Positions 1 to 9,299 are shown, numbered from the stretch's first letter. The stretch: DNA of 64,000 nucleotides from Candidatus Nanohaloarchaea archaeon (GCA_014297435.1 JACOQA010000003.1:124001-188000); one strand, 5' to 3'. The notes: a model not told the origin generated them from the letters alone. A program made the numbers and translations.

Positions 1-1
1 A

Positions 2-253
2 AAACTGCTTAGAAACCGTCTAAAGGACGATTTATGTAAACATGATCTTTCTAAGGCGGTTGATTCCACTTATTCACACACAGTTAAAGTGGTTGATCGT
101 TTTGAAGAACTAGAACTTATCGAAACCAAAAAAGAGGGTAGAAAAATGGTTATTACCCTAACATCAAAGGGTGTTGAGGTTGCTAAGGCTCTCGAAAACC
201 TGGAATCTGTAAAAACAAAAAAGCTGGATTTAGAAGGAGTTGAATCTGCATGA
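2..253 (+). CDS. Winged-helix DNA-binding protein (5' truncated by window edge)
   Basis: Open frame from base 2: ...TVKVVDRFEELELIETKKEGRKMVITLTSKGVEVAKAL..., MarR/ArsR-like wing pattern; stop at 251-253. Confidence 0.6.
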   Translation, partial: KLLRNRLKDDLCKHDLSKAVDSTYSHTVKVVDRFEELELIETKKEGRKMVITLTSKGVEVAKALENLESVKTKKLDLEGVESA

Positions 254-363
254 AAAAGGATTCAATCGCTCAACGTATCTATAACGATTGTAGAAGAAGT
301 GGATTAGGACATAGCCATTCAATCCGTATAGTTAAAAGCCGTATTGGAGGTATTAAGCAGTAA
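250..363 (+). CDS. Small basic ORF (37 aa)
   Basis: ATG overlaps upstream stop and its TAA overlaps the next ATG (TAATG); MKKDSIAQRIYNDCRRSGLGHSHSIRIVKSRIGGIKQ. Confidence 0.35.
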   Translation: MKKDSIAQRIYNDCRRSGLGHSHSIRIVKSRIGGIKQ

Positions 364-527
364 TGTCTGGTTTCTACCGAACCTGTTATTTATGCGGTGC
401 AGAGATTGACCAAAAGAAAAATTCTAAGCGTTTTGAAATAGAAGGGGAACCTTCTGGAATTCTTTATGGTCATAAACATGAAGTAGAGCGGAAAATCCGG
501 AGAAACGATAAATATGTAGAGGTTTAG
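363..527 (+). CDS. Small CxxC protein
   Basis: MSGFYRTCYLCGAEIDQKKNSKRFEIEGEPSG...; overlapping start/stop with upstream ORF. Confidence 0.4.
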   Translation: MSGFYRTCYLCGAEIDQKKNSKRFEIEGEPSGILYGHKHEVERKIRRNDKYVEV

Positions 528-531
528 GAAC

Positions 532-975
532 ATGGAAGAGGTTTCTAGCCTTAAAAGTCCTGAAGCTAGAATTGAATCTCTTGAAAAAGCTGTTAGGCAT
601 TTGAAGGATAAAGTCAGAGAGTTAGAAGAACAAAAAGCCGATTTAAGCGATAGAGTACAGTTTCTTGAAAACAAAGAAGGAAAAAATCAGCCTAACAGAA
701 AGTTTAAAGTTTCTAAAAGAATTACTAACGACAAAGGAGAATTAGAAAGAGATTTTTATGATGAAAGAGCTAAAAATGTCGCTAAAGAAGTTATGAAGCG
801 TGGCAAAGCGAGAAGCGGCGAATTTGATAAAATACTCAGAGAACATGATGTCGACGTAAGTAACCCAACTAAATTGAATATAATGCGAAGATATGGCAAA
901 GCCTTTGATTTTTTCAAGTTTAAAGGGCAGAAAAAAGGCGTTAGAAAGGAATCAGCTTTAATCCATACCCCTTAG
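532..975 (+). CDS. Coiled-coil protein of unknown function
   Basis: 147 aa ORF; N-terminal heptad-like region SLEKAVRHLKDKVRELEEQKADLSDRVQFLE. Confidence 0.55.
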   Translation: MEEVSSLKSPEARIESLEKAVRHLKDKVRELEEQKADLSDRVQFLENKEGKNQPNRKFKVSKRITNDKGELERDFYDERAKNVAKEVMKRGKARSGEFDKILREHDVDVSNPTKLNIMRRYGKAFDFFKFKGQKKGVRKESALIHTP

Positions 976-1006
976 AACCCTATTTAGCTCATTATTTTTA
1001 GGTCGA

Positions 1007-1336
1007 AAAAACCTTAATTTTACACGTTTCTGAAAGAAAGGCATAGCCGGAAGTTTAAGGTTTTTGCGATATTGAAAACCTTAAACTATGTAGCTGGCTG
1101 GTTCTTCTTGTAAAATTCGGTTTTGTCTAGAAGTGTGAAAAAGCGGATTTAATGTTTAAGGTTTTCTAAAATATAACACCATTATATAACACTGTTATAC
1201 TTTAGAAGTACACTTACAGACTCTTAACGTTAATTTTTTGGCGTAATGACTAAACAGTAAAAAACAGCGTTAAAGCCTAAAACCTTAATCTTCGGGGGGT
1301 TGGGGTCTCTAAGAAACGTGTAAAATTAAGGTTTTT
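1007..1336. repeat. Array of six AAAACCTTAA / TTAAGGTTTT motifs bounded by a 25-bp inverted repeat
   Basis: AAAACCTTAA at 1008-1017, 1075-1084, 1279-1288; TTAAGGTTTT at 1055-1064, 1156-1165, 1326-1335; outer arms 1007-1031 and 1312-1336 are exact reverse complements. Confidence 0.85.
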
Positions 1337-1348
1337 AGCACGGACTTA

Positions 1349-1367
1349 ATTATAACGCCGTTATAAT
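1349..1367. promoter_or_regulatory. 19-bp palindrome ATTATAACG-C-CGTTATAAT, possible operator just upstream of the virion cassette
   Basis: Perfect arms; related palindromes at 1185-1199 (TATAACA-C-TGTTATA) and 8481-8493 (ATAACG-G-CGTTAT). Confidence 0.6.
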
Positions 1368-1379
1368 TTAGGACTAACT

Positions 1380-1814
1380 ATGAAACTATCAAACTTAACT
1401 CCCGGAAATTCGGACAGCTCCGGGGCGTTACTCGATTCCGGTGGTCGGGTCGCTGGTTCAATATTTCTTTTAGCGACTATGGCTCTTTTTGGCGGATTCG
1501 AACACGTCACGGGGTATTTAACTAGCGAGGCTTTTACTGTAGCCGGAGTTACCATGCTTTGGGCAGAAGTGGCGGTTATAGCGACTTCACTCTACGCGGT
1601 TGCTAACGCACAGACGACAAAGACAGGTATAAGCACGGCAGGAGCAACTTTACTTGTTTCAAGCGTGGCTTTTGTCTTTTCGAGCGGCTTGACTTCTTGG
1701 GTTAGTGGTTCTGCATCCAAGAGTCTTTTAATAACGGCTATTACGGCAGTAATCTATATAGCAACTATTGAAGGACGAGAGATAGGAGGTGCTGTGAAAA
1801 ATGTCACGAACTAA
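1380..1814 (+). CDS. Small multi-TM protein, pleolipovirus VP3-like major membrane protein candidate
   Basis: 144 aa with about four hydrophobic segments; first gene of the cassette. Confidence 0.55.
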   Translation: MKLSNLTPGNSDSSGALLDSGGRVAGSIFLLATMALFGGFEHVTGYLTSEAFTVAGVTMLWAEVAVIATSLYAVANAQTTKTGISTAGATLLVSSVAFVFSSGLTSWVSGSASKSLLITAITAVIYIATIEGREIGGAVKNVTN

Positions 1815-2826
1815 ACTGATCTTCGGCTCACTTGCCGTCCTAAGCCTCATAGGAATGGTTTCGACATCAACCGCCTACCTTTCAGCAACCGACAGCGGAT
1901 ACGACACCAGCAACTACATAACGATCACAGAACCGATCAACAAGACCACAGTTTTCTACGGCGATCTAGAACAAGGAGAAAGCGACACAATAAGTTTTGA
2001 AGCAACTGTAGACCTTCAAGCAATCGCAAACGACAAAGGCTACAATTCCCCAAGCGACTTGCATGTTGGAGCCGTAGTAGCCAACGGATTCGGAGACAAC
2101 CAAACAACCGCAAGCCTAGACAGCTACGGAACCATAAACAGAAACCTAACAAACGGAACGATGACAGTAACCGGTCAAATGCCACTTTACAACCTTAAAG
2201 ACCAGTTAGGAGACGCATTATGGAGCGAAGGCTACGGCTTCACAATATCGGCATTCAACGCCACGGACGGCTTCACAGAAGCCGACCTCACAAAGCTTGA
2301 AGCACGACATTCACACGCCTTCAAACTTGAAAGAGCACAAGACACACTCTTACAAGCAAACACCACAGAATCATGGAATTCAGCGGTCGAGACAACCACA
2401 GACTTCAAGTTTGAGAACGATTCAGCGAAAGCAACAAGCAAAAACGCATCACTACAGTTTAATGAAGTTCCAGCACAGATTTACGAAAGCCTAGAGATCG
2501 AAGTAAGCAAACAGGACGCCAACTCGAACGTAGACGCACAGATCGAATACCTCAACACCGGAAACAGCCGGACGGAAGCACTTAGTGACGGGTTGAACAC
2601 AATCGACCCGAATGTTCCGGACAACACGGAAGAGGTAAGAATCAGCATAGAAACCGACTCAGAGAACGTATCAATCGACTCTGTCAATCTATACGGCAGA
2701 TTCGACAATCTACAACTTACGCCTATAGGAGCTATAGGCGGTTCGGAGATCCCGATCATTTCAGATCTGTTGAACGGTCTGGAAAATCTGTTTAACGCGG
2801 TCTTGGAGTGGATTCCTTTCGTATGA
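1801..2826 (+). CDS. Secreted/envelope protein, possible spike or second spike protein
   Basis: N-terminal signal-like segment, many N-x-S/T sequons, hydrophobic C-terminus ...IISDLLNGLENLFNAVLEWIPFV. Confidence 0.5.
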   Translation: MSRTKLIFGSLAVLSLIGMVSTSTAYLSATDSGYDTSNYITITEPINKTTVFYGDLEQGESDTISFEATVDLQAIANDKGYNSPSDLHVGAVVANGFGDNQTTASLDSYGTINRNLTNGTMTVTGQMPLYNLKDQLGDALWSEGYGFTISAFNATDGFTEADLTKLEARHSHAFKLERAQDTLLQANTTESWNSAVETTTDFKFENDSAKATSKNASLQFNEVPAQIYESLEIEVSKQDANSNVDAQIEYLNTGNSRTEALSDGLNTIDPNVPDNTEEVRISIETDSENVSIDSVNLYGRFDNLQLTPIGAIGGSEIPIISDLLNGLENLFNAVLEWIPFV

Positions 2827-4307
2827 AGCGAAAGGTCGCCACTCTGACCCTAATTTCTCTTATCCTCATCAGCACCGCATCAGCCTTAGCTTTATCTTCT
2901 GTTGCCGTAGCCTCAGGTATTGGAGTTTGTGCTATTGATGCAGTTGCCGGAGACGGATGTTTCGGATTCGGCGGAGACGGAGAAATTGACGGAGCAACAC
3001 CAGACGAAGTTAAAAACAGCATATACGGCAACGGAGTATTTAGGGAAGATCAAAGACAACGCATGGTTACGCAGGTTTCTAGCTATGCGAATCAGAGCTA
3101 CGGAGTTTCGATGGGTCAAGCCAAAATGTACGGCATAGAAGCCCACAACAACGGTTCAGCGAAATCTGTAGCCTATAACAAGATCCAGAGCGAGGTAAAC
3201 GACTTTTACGCAACATATCAGCTTTCACTTATCAGAGACAGAAACACCGAAGCCCTCAAGTTCAACGAATCACTTAACACGATCCAAGCAACGAATGAAC
3301 TCAGCACAGAAGATGTTTTCAGAGTCAAAGCATCCTCTGACAGCCACTCAGGAAACGTCCATAATGCCGAGATCGTCGAGGAATCGGTAACTCTAGTCAA
3401 CGGATCAGAAATTAAAAGTTATCAAGTAAACGTAAGTTTCACAGATGGTTATACAGATAGTGAGATTGTTGAAGAGGTCTACACAGAACTAGGCAAGTTT
3501 AAGAGCGACCTATCCGATCCCGAAGCAGTCATCGGCAAGGACAGCGATGGCGATACTGCAAGATTTCTTGATAACAGCGATTACAGCGAAGCATGGAACG
3601 AAATTAACGGACATCGCCAAAGAGCGATTGACAACGTGAACAACGTCATCGACAAGGTTTACAGCCAGTACGACCCCGGAGAAATCGATTTGAAGGACAC
3701 GATGACCCCACTAGAACTCTTACAGACAGCATCAACCAACTACGAGGACACGGGCTATTACGGCTATGCGTCCCTTTCGTTGGAGTACATGGGTCTTTCA
3801 AGCAACGAAAGCTATGCGTTCAACGTGACATGGAACAACCAAGGTGTAGACGAGAAAACCGGGCACGGACAGTTATTTGTCAACAAGGACGACTTTAGCA
3901 ACGGTCTCGAAGTTGACACGACTTATGACGCATCGAATCGACCGGCTTGGTTCGTCCACAGCAACGACAACGGAAAAGCCCAAACAACACGCCTCAACGG
4001 CACTTTCACAATCAACGAAATGACAGACACGGAAACAGGCGAAACTGTGAACAGTACAGGCGTACAAAGCACAAAGTTAGTGACGACAAACACGACCAAG
4101 CTTGAAGAACAGCTTTCAGAACTACGAGAGGACATGAAAGACCTTCAAGGCGGCGGAATCACCCCAGTTGTCGATGGATTCACGGACTGGGTTTCTGGCG
4201 TGTTCGGAAGCCTAAAGAAAGGAATTGGAGCATTAGTTATCGTCCTTGCCGGTCTAGCGGCTTTAAGCTCCGGCGTTGGAAGAAACTCGGGAGGAGGCGA
4301 TAACTAG
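2808..4307 (+). CDS. Pleolipovirus VP4-like spike protein candidate
   Basis: 499 aa; signal-like N-terminus, acidic ectodomain, short coiled coil (LEEQLSELREDMKDLQ) followed by C-terminal TM and short tail. Confidence 0.55.
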   Translation: MDSFRMKRKVATLTLISLILISTASALALSSVAVASGIGVCAIDAVAGDGCFGFGGDGEIDGATPDEVKNSIYGNGVFREDQRQRMVTQVSSYANQSYGVSMGQAKMYGIEAHNNGSAKSVAYNKIQSEVNDFYATYQLSLIRDRNTEALKFNESLNTIQATNELSTEDVFRVKASSDSHSGNVHNAEIVEESVTLVNGSEIKSYQVNVSFTDGYTDSEIVEEVYTELGKFKSDLSDPEAVIGKDSDGDTARFLDNSDYSEAWNEINGHRQRAIDNVNNVIDKVYSQYDPGEIDLKDTMTPLELLQTASTNYEDTGYYGYASLSLEYMGLSSNESYAFNVTWNNQGVDEKTGHGQLFVNKDDFSNGLEVDTTYDASNRPAWFVHSNDNGKAQTTRLNGTFTINEMTDTETGETVNSTGVQSTKLVTTNTTKLEEQLSELREDMKDLQGGGITPVVDGFTDWVSGVFGSLKKGIGALVIVLAGLAALSSGVGRNSGGGDN

Positions 4308-4309
4308 AA

Positions 4310-4825
4310 ATGAAGGTGAAAAAACCCGCCTTCATGCTTCTCTTCTTTATTGCTCTTATATCTGGAGGACTAGCCCAGTCTTCAAACTCCTCTTCTTCTT
4401 TTGAAGACTCTTCAATTATCAGTATTGATGAAACAACAAAGATTGTAAACACGACATGGGGTTCTAACGGAGTTAAAATTGTTTTCGATTCCGAAATACC
4501 TAAACTAATCAGTATTACAGATGTTAATAGTATTTCAAGTACTGGAGCGTCGACAGTAAACTTTAAGCGTACTAGATTATCGCCCGGAATGACTACAGTA
4601 CGGATGGATTTAACTATGAAAAGAGGTGACATGAAGGCTATAATAGGATCAGGTAAAACTTTTGTATCAATTTCAAATCCTTCTAAGCCGTTACTTTCCA
4701 ATATAACACGATTAGACTTTTATTTGGAGGGCTTGATGGTTGCCGTCTTTACATCGCTACAAGTAGTTTGGAGGCATAAATGGTACTATTACCGGCTTAA
4801 AAAGGGGCTTAACAGGGTGATTTAA
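4310..4825 (+). CDS. Membrane protein of virion cassette (ORF6-like position)
   Basis: 171 aa; signal-like N-terminus and C-terminal hydrophobic segment. Confidence 0.45.
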   Translation: MKVKKPAFMLLFFIALISGGLAQSSNSSSSFEDSSIISIDETTKIVNTTWGSNGVKIVFDSEIPKLISITDVNSISSTGASTVNFKRTRLSPGMTTVRMDLTMKRGDMKAIIGSGKTFVSISNPSKPLLSNITRLDFYLEGLMVAVFTSLQVVWRHKWYYYRLKKGLNRVI

Positions 4826-4830
4826 CTAAA

Positions 4831-5664
4831 ATGGTTTCAATAACTCCAAGCAAAACAGTTAAGCGTAAAAACCCGGACAATAACCGTGAAAAAGTTCATA
4901 AATTTGTTATGGAACATCGAGCGGTTTCCGGGTTTACTATAGCCGGGGTTGTAGCTCTGTTTTTCTTTAAAATAATTCCCTTGCCGTTTATCGGCTTGAT
5001 ACCATCAGGAATTTATAAGATCGGCGTTATGGCAGTAATTGCAAACGTATTAGCTTTTTATCCGTCTAAAAAGATTTTTCAATTCATGAAAACCGACCCA
5101 GTAGACTGGATATTGGAGTTATATATCAATCCGGAGAATGAGAAAACTATAAAGGGTTACACATACTTTAAAGGACGATTTGAGGAAGAATACACTTTTA
5201 AGGAAGGAAGCCCAATTAAAGAGACTAGTAAAAGAGGTAAAGATGTTTATATAGTGAATAATATTGATAAGGAAAATAAAGAGGTTGTAGCTCCAGAACT
5301 TGGAGAATACAACGACATAGAATTTTTATCCAAAGTCGAAACGATTGAAGCCAACCGCTTGAGAAATAGAAAATTAGCAAAAGCCGGAGGAAAGGCTTTA
5401 AGGCGTTTAAGAACCATAGCCGACCGAATGAAAGCCAAGCATTACAATAGAAACCAAAAAAAGGATATAGAAATGGTCGAAGCTGATCCAGAAATGATTC
5501 TGGATGAGGTCGAAGCTGAAATTCCCGAGCTTCTCGGGGATTCGGACGAGGACGAGGACGACACAAGTATTCAAAAAATTTTAAGAGAAGTTGAGAGTCC
5601 ACAAGATGAGTATAACGCCAGTTTAGAGTTCTCGACTGGCTCCGGTGGTGAATCTGATGAGTGA
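4831..5664 (+). CDS. Membrane protein of virion cassette (ORF7-like position)
   Basis: 277 aa; two hydrophobic segments near N-terminus and charged cytoplasmic-type C-terminus. Confidence 0.45.
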   Translation: MVSITPSKTVKRKNPDNNREKVHKFVMEHRAVSGFTIAGVVALFFFKIIPLPFIGLIPSGIYKIGVMAVIANVLAFYPSKKIFQFMKTDPVDWILELYINPENEKTIKGYTYFKGRFEEEYTFKEGSPIKETSKRGKDVYIVNNIDKENKEVVAPELGEYNDIEFLSKVETIEANRLRNRKLAKAGGKALRRLRTIADRMKAKHYNRNQKKDIEMVEADPEMILDEVEAEIPELLGDSDEDEDDTSIQKILREVESPQDEYNASLEFSTGSGGESDE

Positions 5665-6736
5665 CGTGCTTAGTGGGGATAAGTTGGAAGAACATAAAGT
5701 CTTGATTTCACGGATTCTGCGAGAGGTTCTTAAATCCGACAATAACGACTTGTACGCCTATGAGAATGCCGGGCTTCTAGATCCTGAAGCTCTTGAATAT
5801 CTTTCAAAGTTTGAAAGGTACAACGATTCGGATTATACCAAAGACGAGCGTTACCGTACAGTATTAAAGAGAAACACAAGTAAAAACATTAATGAGGCGA
5901 TTCGAGAGGGCGACATCCATCGCATGGCTCATGCGATTGGGTTAAGCACGGGAGACAAGAAAACGGATTACAGAAAAATTGAGGATGACTTTAAACCGTT
6001 TATAGCCCAAGAAGGTAAAATATACTATATCTCCGGCAACCCTAACAGCGGTAAAACCAATCTCGCGTTGTTTATGGCTGAGTTATGGCGTGAAGAGGTT
6101 GGTGGCGATGTCGCAAGTAATATTTCAAGTGTTAAGGCGTTTAGAACTGTGGAAAGCTTTAAAGAACTTAAAAGCTTCTTTGAAGAACCCGGCGAGAAAT
6201 TCTTTATTGCGGATGACTTTTCAAACCATGCCTCCGGTTATTCTGGCGATAGACAAAAATTTGAACAAAAAATTCGGAAGACGACAAACTTCATAGCCAA
6301 ATACAAGGCTTCTCTAGCCTTCATCGGTCATACAGGAATGGATTTACATGCGGATGCTCGGAGAAAAGCCAGATTTTTGGATAAAAAGAATAAAACGCAT
6401 GTAGATGTATTTAAAGGCGTTAAGAACGGTCAAGGCACGAATAAGAAAATGACCCTTGAATCAATTCCAGAGACTAAACATGGTTATGACCCATATGAGA
6501 AGACTAAATGGGATTGGAACATCGAAGAGGATGGCACGGACGAGAAAGAGATAAGAAAAGAGATTAACGAACGAATCAAAAAACTAGCTCTTCAGAAAAA
6601 CACGATTAAGAGAAGTGACGACCTTGGCGAGTATAAAACACGTTTGGCAAAGCTTGAGATGCGGGATTTTGCCGAAGACTCAAGCGACTGGCGTTTTAAA
6701 ACAAGCCCTCAAAGACTCGAAAAACGCCGTATATAA
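5645..6736 (+). CDS. P-loop NTPase, VP8-like
   Basis: 363 aa; Walker A GNPNSGKTN, Walker B-like KFFIADD; last gene of cassette. Confidence 0.7.
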   Translation: MVNLMSDVLSGDKLEEHKVLISRILREVLKSDNNDLYAYENAGLLDPEALEYLSKFERYNDSDYTKDERYRTVLKRNTSKNINEAIREGDIHRMAHAIGLSTGDKKTDYRKIEDDFKPFIAQEGKIYYISGNPNSGKTNLALFMAELWREEVGGDVASNISSVKAFRTVESFKELKSFFEEPGEKFFIADDFSNHASGYSGDRQKFEQKIRKTTNFIAKYKASLAFIGHTGMDLHADARRKARFLDKKNKTHVDVFKGVKNGQGTNKKMTLESIPETKHGYDPYEKTKWDWNIEEDGTDEKEIRKEINERIKKLALQKNTIKRSDDLGEYKTRLAKLEMRDFAEDSSDWRFKTSPQRLEKRRI

Positions 6737-7208
6737 TAAAGGACATATATCTTCGAGCAGATTCTTTATAAAGAATAAGATCTAGATCCTGCCGATAGGT
6801 TTTATACATCCTTTATTCTAGAGTTTTCAGATATCGCAAGATATAACGGCTTTTTCAAAATTTCATAGATGACTCACTCGAACCGGTCAAATCGGCATTT
6901 TTCAGGCTTTGACTATACGTTTTATAGGCATCTCACAAAGGCAAATGTGAAAGTTGGTACATCTCTGGCGTTTAACCATGCCCAATCTAAAAAATGATTT
7001 GTAAGGTCTATATATCGGACATAGAAGCTCCGAGATTCGAGATATAGATTAGAAGATTCAAATTCTTTGAACTTCCCGCAATATCTCATACCAGGAGGGT
7101 TAATCAGGGTCAAAAAATTGAGTATATCAGGATTCCCCGAATGAGCAAAGCAATTATGTCCGAAAGCTGTTTAAATATCCGTGAATATTTCGGTTCAGGG
7201 CGATAACT

Positions 7209-7436
7209 GTGGGAAAAAGGGTTGATATTCCGGTCAAGGACATAGAAGAAGAGTTTAAAAACGTCAGAGAGTTTATTGAAACCGAATACCCGGGTCGTGA
7301 AAGCTATGGAAAGCGTTTTATAGGTAAGAAAGCTTTTAGCATCGCATCAAAGCAGGTTGACGACTGGAAACATGAAACAAAAGACATAAAGGACGACTGG
7401 CATAGCTTAAAGAAAGAAATAGAAGATACAATTTAA
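7209..7436 (+). CDS. Small charged protein of unknown function
   Basis: 75 aa ORF convergent with integrase. Confidence 0.4.
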   Translation: MGKRVDIPVKDIEEEFKNVREFIETEYPGRESYGKRFIGKKAFSIASKQVDDWKHETKDIKDDWHSLKKEIEDTI

Positions 7437-8407
7437 GCTTTTATTTCTTCTTCTTGAGACCATAGCTTATTCATAGCCTCGTCTAAATCGCTATTAGCCA
7501 TTCTGATGTATTTACGGGCATGTTTAGACCCCTGAACCCAACCAAAAAATTGGCAAATTTGAGGTTGATTAAGACCCTTTTTAGCTAAATATGTCGCTCG
7601 TCCTTTCCTAAAAGCATGGAAGTTTGTTTTACATTCAATACCGCCAGACCGGTCTAAAATATCTTCCATTTGGTTTCTCATACCTTGATAGGTTATAATA
7701 TCATTCTTATTTAGTTTAGTAAAAATATAACTGTCTCTGGACGCGTTAGGATGTTCTTTTTGCCATTTCTTTAGATGCTTGACCGATTCTTTAACAGGAA
7801 CTTTTCTCTTAATTGTTTTTGAGTTAGTAAAGCGGATTTTATGACCTTTTTCAACACTTTGGAGGTCTTTCCATTTAATATGAAGAACCTCAGAGATTCT
7901 ACCCCCAGTTTCCCACAAAACAGAGATAAACGCTTTATCCCTAGGATTAACAGCGTGTTCTTGTAGCTTCTTTACTTGCTCAGGGCATGGTAATTCGTCT
8001 GGATCGGTAAAGGATTGCTCATTTTTCTTTACCATGACTGTAACAAAATCTGTTATCTCAGGGTTTTGTGTGCCTTTATGCCAACTATAGAACTTTTTAA
8101 TTGCTTTTTTATACTCTGCTAGGGTGTGAGGCGAGTAATCCTTTTTATTTATTCTATCTTGGTTGATCTTGCCAACTAAACTTATTATATCCGATCTCTC
8201 AGCTTCTTTAAGTTCAAAGTCTACAATACTCTCCAACGTGTTGAAAGTGGTCATATAACGGCAAATTCTGGATGTACTGAGCCCCTGAGCCATTAAATAG
8301 TCTTTAAAATCCAATATCGCTTCTTTATTAGACCTAGAGTAATTTCCATCTTTGATATTTTGTACCTGACCATTTAGGTCGGAATTTCGATTGTATATTT
8401 CGGACAT
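7433..8407 (-). CDS. Tyrosine recombinase/integrase
   Basis: GGRISEVL (catalytic Arg), HAFRKGRATYLA (HxxR), FFGW, ARKYIRMA (catalytic Tyr). Confidence 0.9.
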   Translation of the reverse strand: MSEIYNRNSDLNGQVQNIKDGNYSRSNKEAILDFKDYLMAQGLSTSRICRYMTTFNTLESIVDFELKEAERSDIISLVGKINQDRINKKDYSPHTLAEYKKAIKKFYSWHKGTQNPEITDFVTVMVKKNEQSFTDPDELPCPEQVKKLQEHAVNPRDKAFISVLWETGGRISEVLHIKWKDLQSVEKGHKIRFTNSKTIKRKVPVKESVKHLKKWQKEHPNASRDSYIFTKLNKNDIITYQGMRNQMEDILDRSGGIECKTNFHAFRKGRATYLAKKGLNQPQICQFFGWVQGSKHARKYIRMANSDLDEAMNKLWSQEEEIKA

Positions 8408-8704
8408 ATGTATACCATACCCGATATATTAACTTTTTTATAACCTTTGTTACCTTTAGGTAAAAACACTTATTTCGTCAATAACGGCGTTATACTACGG
8501 TTGTAATATAAAAATCAGGTCAAAAAGTATGTATAGGAGAAAAATGCCTAGGCGGTGTTGTCGCACCCCTAGGCGGCTATTATGGCGTATATGGTGAATA
8601 ACCTATGAATGGATATACAACTCAAAACTTAAAAAACCGACAGGGTTTAACGCCCAGCCTCGGCGTCCCTCCTAGGATTTTCAACAAGAAGCTTAAATTG
8701 AAAC

Positions 8705-9040
8705 CTAATCAGCCAGATATCTATCTAGTTCTGATAATGTAGTCTCAGCAAATTCGACAGCTGCCACACGGTCATTTTCTGTGCTCATAACGGTCATACA
8801 TGGCTCACCAAAACAGTTGATTATAGCAGGCAAATCATTATTCTCTGCAAAATGTTCAAGCTCTCCGACAATAAGATTCCTGGATTCAGGAAAACTTTAC
8901 TCTATAGATTGATGCTCTTCAAAACTACTACCATAGTTCGTGAAGACCTTTAATTCAACATATTCTCCTGAGTTATCAAGCCACGTATCGCTCTCGTAGT
9001 GAGCTACTTTTTCACGTCCATACTCTAAACCCACAACCAC
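8705..9040 (-). pseudogene. Acidic hypothetical protein interrupted by one in-frame TAA
   Basis: GTG-start frame VVVGLEYGREKVAHYESDTWLDNSGEYVELKVFTNYGSSFEEHQSIE*SFPESRNLIVGELEHFAENNDLPAIINCFGEPCMTVMSTENDRVAAVEFAETTLSELDRYLAD*; stop codon at 8897-8899. Confidence 0.6.
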
Positions 9041-9067
9041 ATATTAACAGCTAAAGTATAAACCGTT

Positions 9068-9286
9068 ATGGCAGGATCACCGCCTTCAAAGATAGAACTG
9101 GAGGAAGCGAAAGTCTACATACACAAGAAGGATGAGAGCTCAGGATCTCAGAACATCCACATAGATGTAGAGTACCCTAAGTTGAACGAGATTATAGAGT
9201 CGGGAGAAAATACGTTTGTAGGCGGAAAGAACGGAGGAGTCTTTATTGTTTTGAAAGATGAAATGATCGAGAGAGCTAGAATTTAG
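9068..9286 (+). CDS. Hypothetical protein
   Basis: 72 aa ORF. Confidence 0.4.
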   Translation: MAGSPPSKIELEEAKVYIHKKDESSGSQNIHIDVEYPKLNEIIESGENTFVGGKNGGVFIVLKDEMIERARI

Positions 9287-9299
9287 TCGAGAAAAGAGA

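Larger units (their letters stand above)
1..8560. mobile_element. Integrated pleolipovirus-like provirus (left end beyond window; right boundary approximate)
   Basis: Run of same-strand genes: 4-TM small protein, secreted proteins with C-terminal hydrophobic anchors, small membrane proteins, P-loop NTPase, then convergent tyrosine integrase; AT-rich relative to the following host genes; repeat-rich intergenic region. Confidence 0.72.

Noticed and set aside
2297-2494. Overlapping 65-aa plus-strand ORF inside the first spike-like gene
   Set aside because: Out-of-frame within a clear coding region, no start context or motif
8541-8590. CCTAGGCGG direct repeat pair as provirus att core
   Set aside because: Copies are only about 20 bp apart and no matching partner could be found because the left end is outside the window
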